Source: Pseudofabraea citricarpa (Eukaryota; Ascomycota; Leotiomycetes; Helotiales; Dermateaceae). From it: DNA of 64,000 nucleotides. Positions 45,111 through 56,123 of the stretch are shown in pieces. Location: positions 1,612,001 to 1,676,000 of the forward strand of contig JAPWGK010000002.1 of NCBI GenBank assembly GCA_029641185.1. The letters run 5' to 3'. A program made the position numbers and the translations under genes. The number at the start of each line of letters is the position of its first letter. The first letter of the stretch is position 1. The notes under the pieces were generated by a model. That model did no database searches. It was given only the letters and a program-made list of their open reading frames with translations, and had not been told where the DNA came from.

Positions 45111-47366
45111 ATGGATTGTCAAATTAGCCCCAGGCTCGAAGCCATTAATACCACCGAACCACGAGATGGCCTCTGTAAGCTTTGCACTCATGTAATTGGC
45201 AGAATTTATGAAGACCCTGCGGAAAACTGGTTTACATTTCCTAGACACGACCGACCATTAGCAGCTAATCCTAGCCAGCCAGATATCGAGGTCATTCGGA
45301 AGCTGGCAGGATTGGGATGCCGCTTGTGCTCAATGGTCTGGGTGCTTTTTCAAGACTCAGTGCGAAGTTATTATGGTCCGCCTCCAGAAGATGCAGACAT
45401 GGATTTCGACTCGTATGTTGAATGGGTTGCACATCGGGCACCACGCCTGAGACTGGGATTTTCACCTAAAATCAATCTAGATCCTGTTGTATACGCCTTG
45501 GACTACAGCTTTCGTAGTATCGAAGCTGGCCCGGAATTTGAAGAAGTCCATCCCTCAGTAGCACAAACATTCTATGTGCCAGAATCTTCTCGTGATCAAG
45601 GAGCTTTTGATCTTCAAATAGGATTGGTGTCATTGAAAAGTAAATTTGACCTTTCTTCACTTTTTTTTGTTTATCAGTCAGAATAGTGTGCATATAAAGG
45701 ATGTAGATCAAGTATTCTTTTATCTTGCTAATATCTTTTAGCAATGACGCCCGGTGTATTTCTAGAGAATGTGCAGCAACCTCTGAGCACTTCTACCGCT
45801 TCGGAATCAAGTTGGAAACAATGTACATTGTGGCTTGATCAGTGTATTGCAGGCCACGAATCTTGCAATGAACCCAACTCTCATGAATACACTCTACCCA
45901 CAAGATTGATCGATGTTGGAGATAAGCTTACCCCACCACATATTTGCACTTCTGATGTAGTTGCGCCGGATTCAAAATATGCAACACTGAGCCACTGCTG
46001 GGGGAAACAAAAAAAGGTAACACTCAATAAAGAAACCTTGGGGCCATTCCAACAATGTATTCCGTCTGAAGCACTCTCCAAAACGTTCAACGAGGCGATC
46101 GAGATAGTGCGCCGACTCAGGGAAAAATACGGCGTGAAATACCTGTGGATTGACTCTCTGTGTATTCTCCAGGATAATCTAGATGATTGGCGGCAGGTGG
46201 CTGGAACAATGGCCGATATTTATGGAAATGGCTGGTGTAATATTGCGGCGACCAAAGCACCGGATGGCCGTGAAGGTCTTTTCAGCACACGAGACCAAGA
46301 CATAACCCAACCTTTAGTTATAAAGGCCCCCGACCTAGAAGATTACGTATGCGTCAATGCAGATCGATGGACCGACAATATCGATGATGCACCCTTGAAC
46401 CAACGTGCTTGGGTCATTCAAGAGCGTCTACTTTCTCGCAGGATTTTGCACTTTGCAGAAAAGGAGATCTTTTTCGAATGCCAAAATGGGAGGGCTTCGG
46501 AAACCTTCTTCCAAGGAGAGCCCGTCGCTAACGACTTTACAACTGATGGAGTTAAGGACGTGCTCTTGGCGCCTGTCAACTTCGACAGGACTGAATTGCC
46601 ACCATGGGATGAGGTCTGGACAACCATTATTGAAACAGTTGCCGGTGGTAATTTGAGCTTTCTCGGGGATAAACTCATTGCATTCGCTGGTGTTGCAAAA
46701 CGCTTTCAGCAAATATATGACTGCGGTGAGTATCTCGCCGGGTTATGGAAAAAAGATCTTGAGAGACAGCTCGTTTGGAAGACGCAGTATGGTACGAATG
46801 ACTTGCAAGATGCGCAGGCTAAGAAGTCCCATATAAGGCGAGCACCATCATGGAGCTGGACTGCGCTAGAAGCTGATATCGATGGGTCATGGGCACCTTC
46901 AAATAGCGAGTTTCTCATTAAAGTCCTGGATGCCTCTGTGGAGCCTGTCAGCGAAAATCCATTCTCTGAAGTGAAAAATTGGGTGCTCAAAATTCAATGT
47001 CGTTTATTGTCATCTACTTATAATCCCAATGCTCCACGGGGAAAGGAATTATTGTTTGATCTGTCTGGCAAGAAATCTCCAACCCGGCTTTTCTTTTACC
47101 CTGACATCAAAGTGGAAATGGAGATGGGGAAAGAAATTAAGGAAGTATATTGTGTTCCAGTTTTCTGTGTACAAGGTGATGATGAATGTATCCAGGGCAT
47201 AGTGCTGGAATCGACTGGTTTAGCCAAGGGGCAGTTTCGTCGCATTGGGACGTTTGAGGACTTGATTGAGGACGAGATAAAGGTGCTTCAGGACGGCATA
47301 AGTGAGCTTATTGTTGAGTATGAGACTTCACAAGGAGCTGGTTGGTATACAGTTAGTATTATTTGA
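45111..47366 (+). CDS. HET-domain protein (heterokaryon incompatibility type)
   Basis: Two exons, 45111-45639 and 45742-47366, encode 717 residues; starting at the in-frame ATG 44916 would give 782. The N-terminal part carries two Cys pairs (LCKLC and CRLC, spaced by about 48 residues) that may bind zinc. The HET domain starts at about residue 255 with YATLSHCWGKQKKVTL and continues with TFNEAIEIVRRLREKYG, YLWIDSLCILQDN and WRQVAGTMADIYGNGWCNIAA. The NQRAWVIQERLLSRRILHF block is the usual downstream hallmark. HET domains trigger cell death in fungal self/non-self recognition and probably in defence, and some resemble TIR domains. There is no NACHT, repeat or NLR region, so the partner that would activate it is not in this protein. 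Confidence 0.88.
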
Positions 47367-47910
47367 ATAGAGATTGAGCACAAGTTAGAGGTAATTGAGG
47401 ATTTCAGCACTGGGACATAATCAGTTTTCGTTCGTTGTAATGATTGGGGATATATTTCTACCGAGTCAACCATCCTAAGTGTAAATAAAGTCTCATTGGA
47501 ATGAGTATTTATAGTTACTAACAATATGACAATCCACAGAATGTTGATTGCAGATTGTCAACCCTTTAGTTTACTGATTCTTGATCTTTCTTTCCAGAGC
47601 CTCACGTAAATAGTATTCGATTTTAGCTCATGAGTAAAATTGAAGCCAGTCGACATTTCTCCTCCTATTTAGAGTTTCTCTTTTGATCTTTCTGTTCGAT
47701 ATCGTCTGAATGATAATCGTCATACGGTCACGTGCACCCAAGTTGCCCCTGTCAACGCGGTCGCTAAATTCTGATGGGAGAACCTCACCGTACCTCGTAC
47801 CCCGTTGTCTTCACATATGTAAAGCAACAAAGTTTCGTCAGCACTACAAAGAACAATACATTATAGTACTCAAAGGGACTACAGGATTCAGGATCAAAAC
47901 ATCATTCTAT
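47367..47910. other. Intergenic region, end of accessory block
   Basis: AT-rich DNA between the HET gene and RFT1. The RFT1 frame is open from 47710, but the upstream residues lack similarity to the family, so I see only promoter here. Confidence 0.5.
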
Positions 47911-49776
47911 ATGGCCGACAGCGCTGGCAAAAATGGCACCATAGATGCCCCCAAAAAAACCTCAACGCCTGTTCTGTCCTCATCATCGTCAGTGCAGGGA
48001 GCCTCTCTTTTGATAGCTTTACAGTTCGGCTCACGTGCTCTCACCTTCATCGTCAACCAAGTCCTCCTGCGTTATCTTTCACCCGAACTATTAGGGATTT
48101 CAACCCAACTAGAGGTCTATTCCATTTCGGTGCTCTTCTTTGCAAGGGAAAGTCTTCGAGTTGCTCTCCAGCGTCAGACGGACACAGACAAAGATGTAGA
48201 AGGAGACAACACCAAGCTTAAAGATGCTGCCAATGGATCGAAAGACGAAGCCAACACCATCAGCACAAAAAGTCTAATAGATGGCAGGACAACAGCTGGC
48301 AAAAGCCAGACGGTTGTAAATCTGGCCTATGTATCCATTTTTCTTGGCGTGGGATTTGCTCTCGGTCTCGGTAAGCTATATGCAACGACTGTACAGGCGA
48401 AAGACCCCGCCGTACTCAAGCAGCCGTATTTTCGAGAAGCATTAAAGCTATACGGGGGTGCAGCAATATTAGAGCTATTGGCAGAACCGTGCTTCGTTGT
48501 CGTCCAGCAAAAATCGAAATTCAAAATCAGAGCTGCTGCAGAGGGAGTTTCTACGGTTCTGAGATGTATCGTCACCTGCGCGTCTGCTGTTTGGGCTACT
48601 ACCAAGGGACATGAAATAGGACTTCTTCCCTTTGCTCTCGGCCAAACCGTTTATGGGGCCTCGTTGCTTGCTATTTACTACTGGAATACATCAAGCATCG
48701 CTTCGGCTAGTGGGTTTTCTTTGATCCCGTATCCCATACAGCCAAGGTATGTAGATGCTGATTTTGATCTCGAGACTCTCACCATGATTATGACTTTGAA
48801 ACCAGCTGACATAAGAATAGTGAAAAGATCTCGTACTTAATATCCTACTTCTCACGCCCGCTATTATCACTCGGAGCTAGTTTGTTTGCACAATCTGCAC
48901 TGAAACATATCCTAACTCAAGGCGATACTTTTCTTATCGCCTCACTTGCCTCTCAAAAGGCACAGGGGATATACGCGCTCGCAAGTAATTACGGCGGCCT
49001 CGTAGCTAGATTGGTCTTACAACCAGTTGAAGAGAGTAGCCGTACTTATTTCGGACGATTACTATCATCAATTGAAGGCAAACCTTCAAAAGAGAAGGTC
49101 ATGAAAGCGAGTAAAGACATGCACTCTCTACTTAAACTCTACACTATTCTTTCAGTTGGTATACTTGCGGTCGGTCCCACCGTTGCGCCCTTACTCCTCA
49201 GTATAGTGGCAGGCTCACGGTGGACTAGCTCTGGCGCAGGACAGGTTCTTGCCGTATACTGTTACTACATCCCGCTACTGGCAATCAATGGGATCACCGA
49301 GGCTTTTGTCTCATCGGTGGCTACTGAATCTGAAGTCAATAAGCAGTCAGCATGGATGTTTGCCTTCTCGGCCGGGTTTATTGGCTCGGGCTATGTTTTC
49401 CTTAGCATCTTGAACCTTGGAGCGGAAGGACTTGTTTGGGCAAATACGCTCAACATGATGTTCCGGATAATTTGGAGTACTCTCTTTGTCAATTCCTACT
49501 TCACTCAACATGGCACACGGTTGTCAATCACATCGATTATACCTCAACCGATGACAATTGCCGCTGGTGTCGGAACAGCTGCCGTGCTTGCGCAGATGAG
49601 TTCTACATTCAACGGCGGTATACTGGATCTATTCAAAGCTGGAGCTGCATCGTTGGTGTTTGTTATTTTACTGTAAGTTCGTTCTTATGACTTTGATCGC
49701 GCGTAACTGACCCTCAAATAGTGGTATAAGCGAACGAAGGTATTTGTTAGAGTGCTATCGTAGCTTAAGAGGTTAA
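47911..49776 (+). CDS. RFT1: Rft1, ER membrane protein of lipid-linked oligosaccharide metabolism
   Basis: Three exons, 47911-48746, 48821-49672 and 49722-49776, encode 580 residues with about 12 hydrophobic segments of the MOP/MATE-like fold. Recognisable parts are SLLIALQFGSRALTFIVNQVLLRY at the N-terminus (a family-typical start), SPELLGISTQLEVY, ISVLFFARESLRVALQR, and TQGDTFLIASLASQKAQGIYALASNYGGLVAR. Rft1 is needed for N-glycosylation at the Man5GlcNAc2-PP-dolichol step; whether it is the flippase is disputed. A hydrophilic loop of about 60 residues with many Asp and Lys lies after helix 3. The start ATG is at 47911 (MADSAGK); the open frame upstream lacks family character. It ends 80 bases from the convergent DBP3 gene. 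Confidence 0.93.
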
Positions 49777-49856
49777 GATATTGATAGAAATAAATTAGTC
49801 AATTCTAATCTATTGAATCGGTCTAATCTAATAGACTTGTCTCATTGAAACCCCGC

Positions 49857-51698
49857 TTAATCAAACTTAATCTTCTGTGCTGTTTTTGTGCTGTCTACGT
49901 CCTTGAAAAATGCGCCGTATGCACCATGCTCCTTTCTCTTAACAGTGGTTCCAAACTTCAAAAGCTCATCTGGTACAGGTTGATTTGCAGCCTTGAGAAT
50001 GTTTATAAGACTAGTGTACTGTTAGCGATCTTGTTTAAAGCAGGATGGATCTCAATTCTCAACTTACCCTCCAGATAGTGCCTTATCATGTTCGGTAAAC
50101 AATGTAATTGCCAACCCCTCTTTTCCAGCTCTTCCAGTTCTTCCAATACGATGAACATAGTCCTCACAAGTTAGGGGAAAGGTTGCATTAAGGACAAGCA
50201 TAACGGCGGGAATGTCTAAGCCTCTGGCGGCTACGTCGGTTGCCACCAAGATGGGAGTACCACCTGATTTGAAAGCATCCAAACTTCGAGTTCTTTGTTC
50301 TTGCGTAAGATCGCCATGGATACCCGCTACACGGAATCCCTTGGACCGAATGAAGCGTTCAACTCGGGTGGCTTCTTTTTTATACAAGCAGAAAACCAAT
50401 ATACGATCGTCTTTCTGGGCACCACTTTGATATTGATTTAAGAGCTGCAAGAGTCGGTACTCTTTGCTCCTAGGGTCCACAACCTCCACTTTTTGTACAA
50501 TGCGTGTGTTTGCGCGAAGATCTCCAGTAGGGTTATCACCAATAGCAATCTTGACTGGACTAGTCATGAAAGTCGAAGCAAGCGCTCTGACTGACTCTGG
50601 CCAAGTAGCAGTAAACATAAGAGTTTGGCGTTTGCCGAGTGGAAGTGTCGTGTTAATGATTTTCCGGATTTCTTCTTCGAAACCTTTGTCAAGCATGCGA
50701 TCTGCTTCATCTAGAACAACATACACAACTTTGCTCAAGTCAGCACAACCTTCGTTGATCAAATCATTCAAACGACCAGGAGTCGCAACTACGATGTCCG
50801 CGGTCCGCAAAGCTTTGCGTTGTTCATCCTTGGGAACACCACCGTAGACACAAACAGCCTGCAAGCCCGAAGCTTTTGCGAGTTTGGTAATTTGTTCGTG
50901 GCTCTGCATTGCCAATTCTCGAGTAGGTGAGACGACTACAGCCTTTGCGCCTTTATTTCTCTGCTCCTTTGGCAGAGAAGAGATGTATTTTACACATGGT
51001 ACTGCAAACGCCATGGTCTTTCCTGATCCTGTTTCTGCGACACCAATAACGTCGCGCCCCGCAAGCAAAAAGGGCCATGCTGCCGACTGAATTGGCGTGG
51101 GCGCTTTGAACTCTTTGAATGATGCTCTCTGTGCTGAATCGGTGATAGGCAAGTATGAGAATTTGGTAATAGGTCGCAGGGTGGAGGAGGTGCTCAAGGG
51201 ATCCGTGATAGTGATGAAGTGCTCAGCAAGGAATTTGTCTATCTCAGCCTGTGGAAGGGCACTTAGATCTGCATCCTGGGTGTATGTACCAATGGTCGTT
51301 TTTGTGCCTGCTGAGACCACCGCAGGTTCTTTAGAAGAGACTGATTTCACCTCATCCTCCGCAGATTGTTGCCCCTTGGCGGATTTCTTCAGCGCCTTTA
51401 GCCTGGCCTTCTCTGCTTTCTTCGCAGCTTTGTCCTCCTTCTCTGGAGCTGCCTCTTCTGCAACCTCAGCCTCGTCCTCCACTACGGTTTCCTGTAACTT
51501 CTTCAGCTTCTTGAGGCGTCGCCTCTCTTTCCTGGCCTCCTTCGATTCGACCTCGTCATTGTCGTCGTTCGCAGGGACTACGTCTTCAGTGGCCTCTTTC
51601 GCGGTGGGTTCCTGTTTCTTTCCCTTGCGGCCCTTCTTTGTAGCGACTACATGGCCATCAGTCGCTAGCTCAGCATCATCTAGAGTACGCTTTGCCAT
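49857..51698 (-). CDS. DBP3: DEAD-box ATP-dependent RNA helicase Dbp3
   Basis: Two exons on the minus strand, 50068-51698 and 49857-50010, encode 594 residues. The N-terminal 150 residues are Lys/Glu-rich and low in complexity, as in nucleolar helicases. The core has the Q motif region [18 protein letters not shown], motif I AETGSGKT, motif Ia PTRELA, motif II DEAD, motif III in the form TAT, and motifs IV to VI ending in [10 protein letters not shown]. The C-terminal tail, [20 protein letters not shown], matches the Dbp3 branch. It works in the nucleolus in 27S pre-rRNA processing at site A3 for 60S assembly. The last intron was resolved to an acceptor that restores [20 protein letters not shown]. 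Confidence 0.95.
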
Positions 51699-52252
51699 CT
51701 TGCGATTGTGTAATAAACAATTGTTTACAGGCGCTGGTCAATGGTACTGGCGCTGTGGTGAAATTTTAAAACGGAGGAAAATTTCACGATAAGCGACTTA
51801 CAGCAGATAAGGAGCTACGAGGTCCGGGGCAGCGCAGCCCAACCGACTCCGTCCAACAGAGAATGACCCTTCATAGGGGCTGCTCCAGACTAACCGTTGT
51901 AAAGTGATGATCATATAGGAAATAGCACATCTTCATAGCATTCACAGCTTTAAGAATGATACATATTAAGTCACGGGATGAATGTGTTGTAAAATTGGAA
52001 TGCTCCGTGGCAAGATTATTCTTTTTTTGTTGAAAATTTGTACAAGTGAATCCGATCAGCATCTTTGTGCTTCAAGCCCCGACTAAACAATCATCCCAGG
52101 CTTCTGCTTGCGCATGTATCATCATTCCTCCGCCAGAAAAGCGATAGGGGGCGTGGAATTCTTCCATGACGCAAATCCTCTACCCCAGTTTTTTAAGCAT
52201 AGAACCAAACCATCGCCACCAACTCCGTAAATCAAACACAAAACGAATTAAA
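51699..52252. other. Intergenic region between two minus-strand genes
   Basis: About 550 bases holding the DBP3 promoter and the ISU1 3' flank. AT-rich with a T run at 52021-52028. No gene is supported. Confidence 0.5.
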
Positions 52253-52915
52253 TTATGCAGTTGCAGTCTGAGCCGATACAGGCTCCATCACTGTCTCGAC
52301 ATCAATCTTTGGCATGCTTGAGCCAGTTCCTCCCAAATCCGTTGAGCGAGCCTTTGGGTTCTTTGTGTAATAGTTTGAAATCGCGGACTTGATAGCATCC
52401 TCAGCGAGCATGGAGCAATGGACTATCCAAGTTAGTAAATGATCCAAAAACCAGATTGAGGATTCCAACTTACGCTTTACGGGTGGAAGACATAGTTCCT
52501 TTGCGATCTCTGTGTTACGCACTCGGCCAGCTTCCTCAAGAGTCATGCCTCGGACAAGCTCAGTGAGGTAGGATGAGGAGGCGATAGCTGAACCACATCC
52601 AAAAGTCTTGAATTTGACGTCGGAGATGGTATTGTTTGATGGATCGACACGAATCTGTAACTTCATCACATCGCCGCATGCTGGAGCTCCAACCAATCCT
52701 GTTCCGACATCGGTATCGGTCTTTGACATGCTTCCAACATTGCGAGGGCGAGAGTAGTGGTCGAGAACCTTCTCGTGGTATTGACGACGGCCTGCAATTG
52801 CGACAGCTGGTGATGTGACTTGGGTGGCGGCAACGGGTCTGGTAGAAGATCGAGCTGTAGCAGATAATGCTCTACCGGCCGTGCGGGGCGCTGAAAGAAG
52901 AGCTCTTCGAAACAT
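52253..52915 (-). CDS. ISU1: Iron-sulfur cluster scaffold protein Isu1 (IscU)
   Basis: Two exons on the minus strand, 52474-52915 and 52253-52422, encode 203 residues. An Arg/Ser/Ala-rich mitochondrial presequence covers about residues 1-44 and is followed by the mature start YHEKVLDHYSRPRNVGS. Cluster ligands are present: Cys80 with Asp82 (PACGDVMKL), Cys107 (GCGSAIASSS) and Cys150 next to His149 (LHCSMLAEDA). The LPPVK motif (residues 143-147), bound by the Hsp70 Ssq1, is complete and runs into the splice junction. Isu1 is the mitochondrial scaffold on which [2Fe-2S] clusters are made by Nfs1 with frataxin. It is divergent from UBP14. Confidence 0.97.
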   Translation of the reverse strand: MFRRALLSAPRTAGRALSATARSSTRPVAATQVTSPAVAIAGRRQYHEKVLDHYSRPRNVGSMSKTDTDVGTGLVGAPACGDVMKLQIRVDPSNNTISDVKFKTFGCGSAIASSSYLTELVRGMTLEEAGRVRNTEIAKELCLPPVKRKLESSIWFLDHLLTWIVHCSMLAEDAIKSAISNYYTKNPKARSTDLGGTGSSMPKIDVETVMEPVSAQTATA

Positions 52916-53360
52916 ATTGCAATGGCGAGAAGGAAGATGTGGCTGTGTGGAGGTTGACGGTTGCAGGTGTATTGAAGGGTTGGGCTCGAGGTGTTTGCGG
53001 GTGATAGTTTAAGGATGAATCGAGGCGAACGTTGATGGTTGATGAGCGATGATGGCAGTAGTTATGAAAGATTGCGAGTGAATAATGGCCAAGAAAAGTG
53101 GAGTTTATCAGATCCGCACATCCGCCAATGGCATAAAAGAGAGTGCCAATTTGTGTCGTCACTAGTGGCAAGTCTCTTGTGCAACTTACCTAAGCCCGCG
53201 CTGTCTGGACCGTCATCACGTGATCGCGCGCATGTTTCGACTCGACGGACTGGAAACTGGAACGTACTGTAGCCACCATCCCCGCCATTTCCCCTCCATC
53301 ACGTCACGAGCAAAAGATATCCTCAGAACATCCACACCAAACAACCTCCTAGCATTGAAA
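52916..53360. promoter_or_regulatory. Divergent promoter region between ISU1 and UBP14
   Basis: 445 bases between the two start codons. No TATA box is obvious. A CACGTGA-like hexamer region (ATCACGTGATCG) near 53214-53225 contains an E-box palindrome of the basic helix-loop-helix type. Confidence 0.5.
53214..53225. promoter_or_regulatory. Palindromic E-box (CACGTG) in the ISU1/UBP14 promoter
   Basis: ATCACGTGATCG at 53214-53225 contains a TCACGTGA core, a perfect palindrome matching the Cbf1/SREBP-type E-box. Its function here is inferred only. Confidence 0.4.
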
Positions 53361-55950
53361 ATGGCTTGTAAACACGTGGATTCTCCTGGTAACACCTTAG
53401 CTCCTTTCTATACCCATTGCTTTACGGATGTTCAACAGACAGGAGCTAACGTAAGTGCAACGCAGAACTACGTCCGCCAGGCTCCAACCAAGCCGTGTAC
53501 CGAGAAGATTGCACGCAGTGCTTCGACTCCATAGTATGTGTCCCCATTCCCCATTTTGTTAGGTAGAATAGGGACTTTTAGTCTCCATCAGATCTGCTGT
53601 GGCATTTCAGCTGACACTGGCCAAGGACGACCCAACAGGTCTCGATGTATGTCTCTATTGTTTCAATGGTGGCTGCACAGGGGAGCGCAAGCATGCGTCC
53701 CTTCACCATGTCTTTCGAAACCATCCTTTGGTTTTGAACATACGAAGAACGCGCAAGGTAGTGGTCAGAGATGAGCCACCGCAGAAGATGTCCAAACTGG
53801 CTATTACCGCAGAAACCGAAGCCGATCGCTATGATACTGAGACGACAGTTCGCTGCCTTGAGTGCCAGATTGAGAATGTGGACAAATCAGCAGGAAAGCT
53901 TCACTCGGTGATTGAAGGAGTCATGAAAGCAAATACTTTCTCTAGGCAGGAGGAGGTCAAGGCGTGGGAGCAGGAATTTACGACATGCGAACACATCCTT
54001 ACCCTCCAGCAAGAGCCACCAAGACAAATCCAGTCGCAAGATCTTGGACATTGTTCTATGTGTGAATTGCAGGAGAATTTATGGCTCTGCTTGCAATGCG
54101 GCAATCTGGGATGCGGTCGACAACAACATGGCGGAATTCGGGGCAACTCTCATGGCTTGGAACATAAAAAGTTGACTGGACATGGGGTTGCGGTTAAGCT
54201 TGGATCAATAACTCCAGAAGGCACTGCCGATATCTATTGTTATTCTTGCGACGAGGAGCGTATCGACGAAGACCTTGGAAAACATCTTGCACACTGGGGG
54301 ATTATGCTAGCAGAACGACAGAAGACCGAGAAGAGTCTAATGGAGATGCAGGTCGAGCAGAACATGACCTGGGAGTTCAATATGACTGATGAAGATGGCC
54401 ATGAACTAAAGAAGATTTTCGGACAAGGTTTTACAGGGCTGAAGAACCTTGGCAATAGCTGCTATCTCGCCAGTACTTTACAATGCTTGTTTTCATTACC
54501 TCAATTCCAGGGACGATTTTATTTGCCAAACTCAGATCTACCAACCACCGAAGACCCAGCACAAGACTTGGAAACACAACTCCGAAAACTAGCCGACGGT
54601 TTACTATCAGGGCGCTATTCACACCCCGATCCAGTTGCTCCAAAATCCGAGAAATCCGATATTGCTTACCAAAAAGGACTTGCGCCAGCTATGTTGAAGT
54701 ATCTTGTAGGCAGAGGACACGTTGAATTCTCAACAATGCGACAGCAAGATGCTTTCGAATTCCTGCTTCATATGTTCAAGCTCATCACACGTTCCCAGCA
54801 TGCAGCACCCTTAAGAGATCCAACAGATGCATTCCGTTTTACTATGGAGCAGCGTTTGCAATGCTTGAGCTGTAAGAAGGTTCGATATCGAACTGACGAG
54901 CAGGACAATGTCTCTATTCCTGTGCCTATCAGAAAGGTTTCTAGGACGGCGATGAGTACAGGCGAAGAGGAGCAGAGCACACCGGAGGAATATGAATCCG
55001 TCACATTGAAAGAATGCCTCGACAGCTTCACATCGGCAGAAGTTGTGGAACTCACATGTGCATCATGCGGCAGCAAGGATGGCTTTTCCAAACGATCTTT
55101 ATTTAAAACCTTCCCTGAAGTTCTTGCCGTCAATGCTCGCCGATTTGTGCTCTTAAACTGGGTACCGACTAAAGTCAATGTTCCAGTTGTTGTTGGCGAT
55201 GAACCATTCCTTCTTGATGACTACAAGTCTAGTGGCCAGCAAGATTATGAAGAGCTGTTACCAGAAGAAGAGTCCGGTAGCACACCATCGTTTGTCGCCA
55301 ATCCAGAAGCCGTCCAGCAGCTTGAGATGATGGGATTCCCTGTAAATCGGTGTGAGAAAGCCCTCCATGCAACAGGAAATTCGGATGCAAATGCAGCTAT
55401 GGAATGGTTGTTTGCACATATGGAGGACCCAGACATCGATGCCCCATTGAATATTACAGGTGCTTCAACCGGTGGAGCTGGCCCTGATCCCGAAAAGATT
55501 GAGATGCTTGGTGCAATGGGTTTTGGCCCTCCTCAGGCACGCAAAGCATTGAAGGAGACTGGCGGCGATGTCGAACGAGCTGTGGAGTGGCTTTTCAGTC
55601 ACCCCGATGAGCAAGGAGACTTCGGAGACGACGACACAGGAAATATAGAGGCCGTGGCTAAAGCAGAGGCTGGCAGTGGCAACCTACCTGCCAAGTTTCA
55701 ACTTCAGTCAATTATCTGCCACAAAGGTGCCAGCATTCATGCTGGGTAAGTTATAACCACTTATAAATATCTTAGAACCTTGATTGAAACTAATCATGCA
55801 TGCAGTCATTATGTCGCCTTTATTCGCAAGCCTGTATCTGATGGAGCTGACCCCACCTGGATCCTCTATAACGATGAAAAGGTGGTAAGGGCAAATGATG
55901 TTGAAGAGATGAAGAAGTTTGCCTATGTTTATTTCTTCCAGCGATTATAG
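53361..55950 (+). CDS. UBP14: Ubiquitin C-terminal hydrolase Ubp14 (USP5/IsoT type)
   Basis: Four exons, 53361-53388, 53481-53533, 53626-55745 and 55806-55950, encode 781 residues. The protein takes apart free polyubiquitin chains and so supports proteasome function. Two zinc finger UBP modules lie at the N-terminus (CTQCFDSI, CLYCFNGGCTGERKHASLHH; then CSMCELQENLWLCLQCGNLGCGR). The USP core has the Cys box NLGNSCYLAS (Cys306) and the His box GHYVAFIRK (His735). Two UBA domains are inserted between them at about residues 590-690 (AVQQLEMMGFPVNRCEKALH and EKIEMLGAMGFGPPQARKAL). The 28-base first exon restores MACKHVDSPGSNQAVYREDC. For the second intron the acceptor at 53625 gives the family-like DDPTGLDVC; the CAG at 53610 would add LTLAK. 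Confidence 0.95.
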
Positions 55951-56123
55951 AATTAAAATCATAAATGGGACAGAGCCACTAAACAATGGGCGTAGGTATG
56001 GTACCGTTAGGCATTTGACCTGAAAAGCTTGACTTGTAGAAGAGCAGTTTGGCTTTAGACGATGTGAAATAGAAATATAAAATTACTCAACGAATCATGA
56101 TTCTGTTTGTAGTGTATGATTAA

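Noticed and set aside
53901..55436. Several antisense open frames across UBP14
   Set aside because: Shadows of the long UBP14 exon on the opposite strand; Cys-rich appearance comes from reverse reading of its codons.
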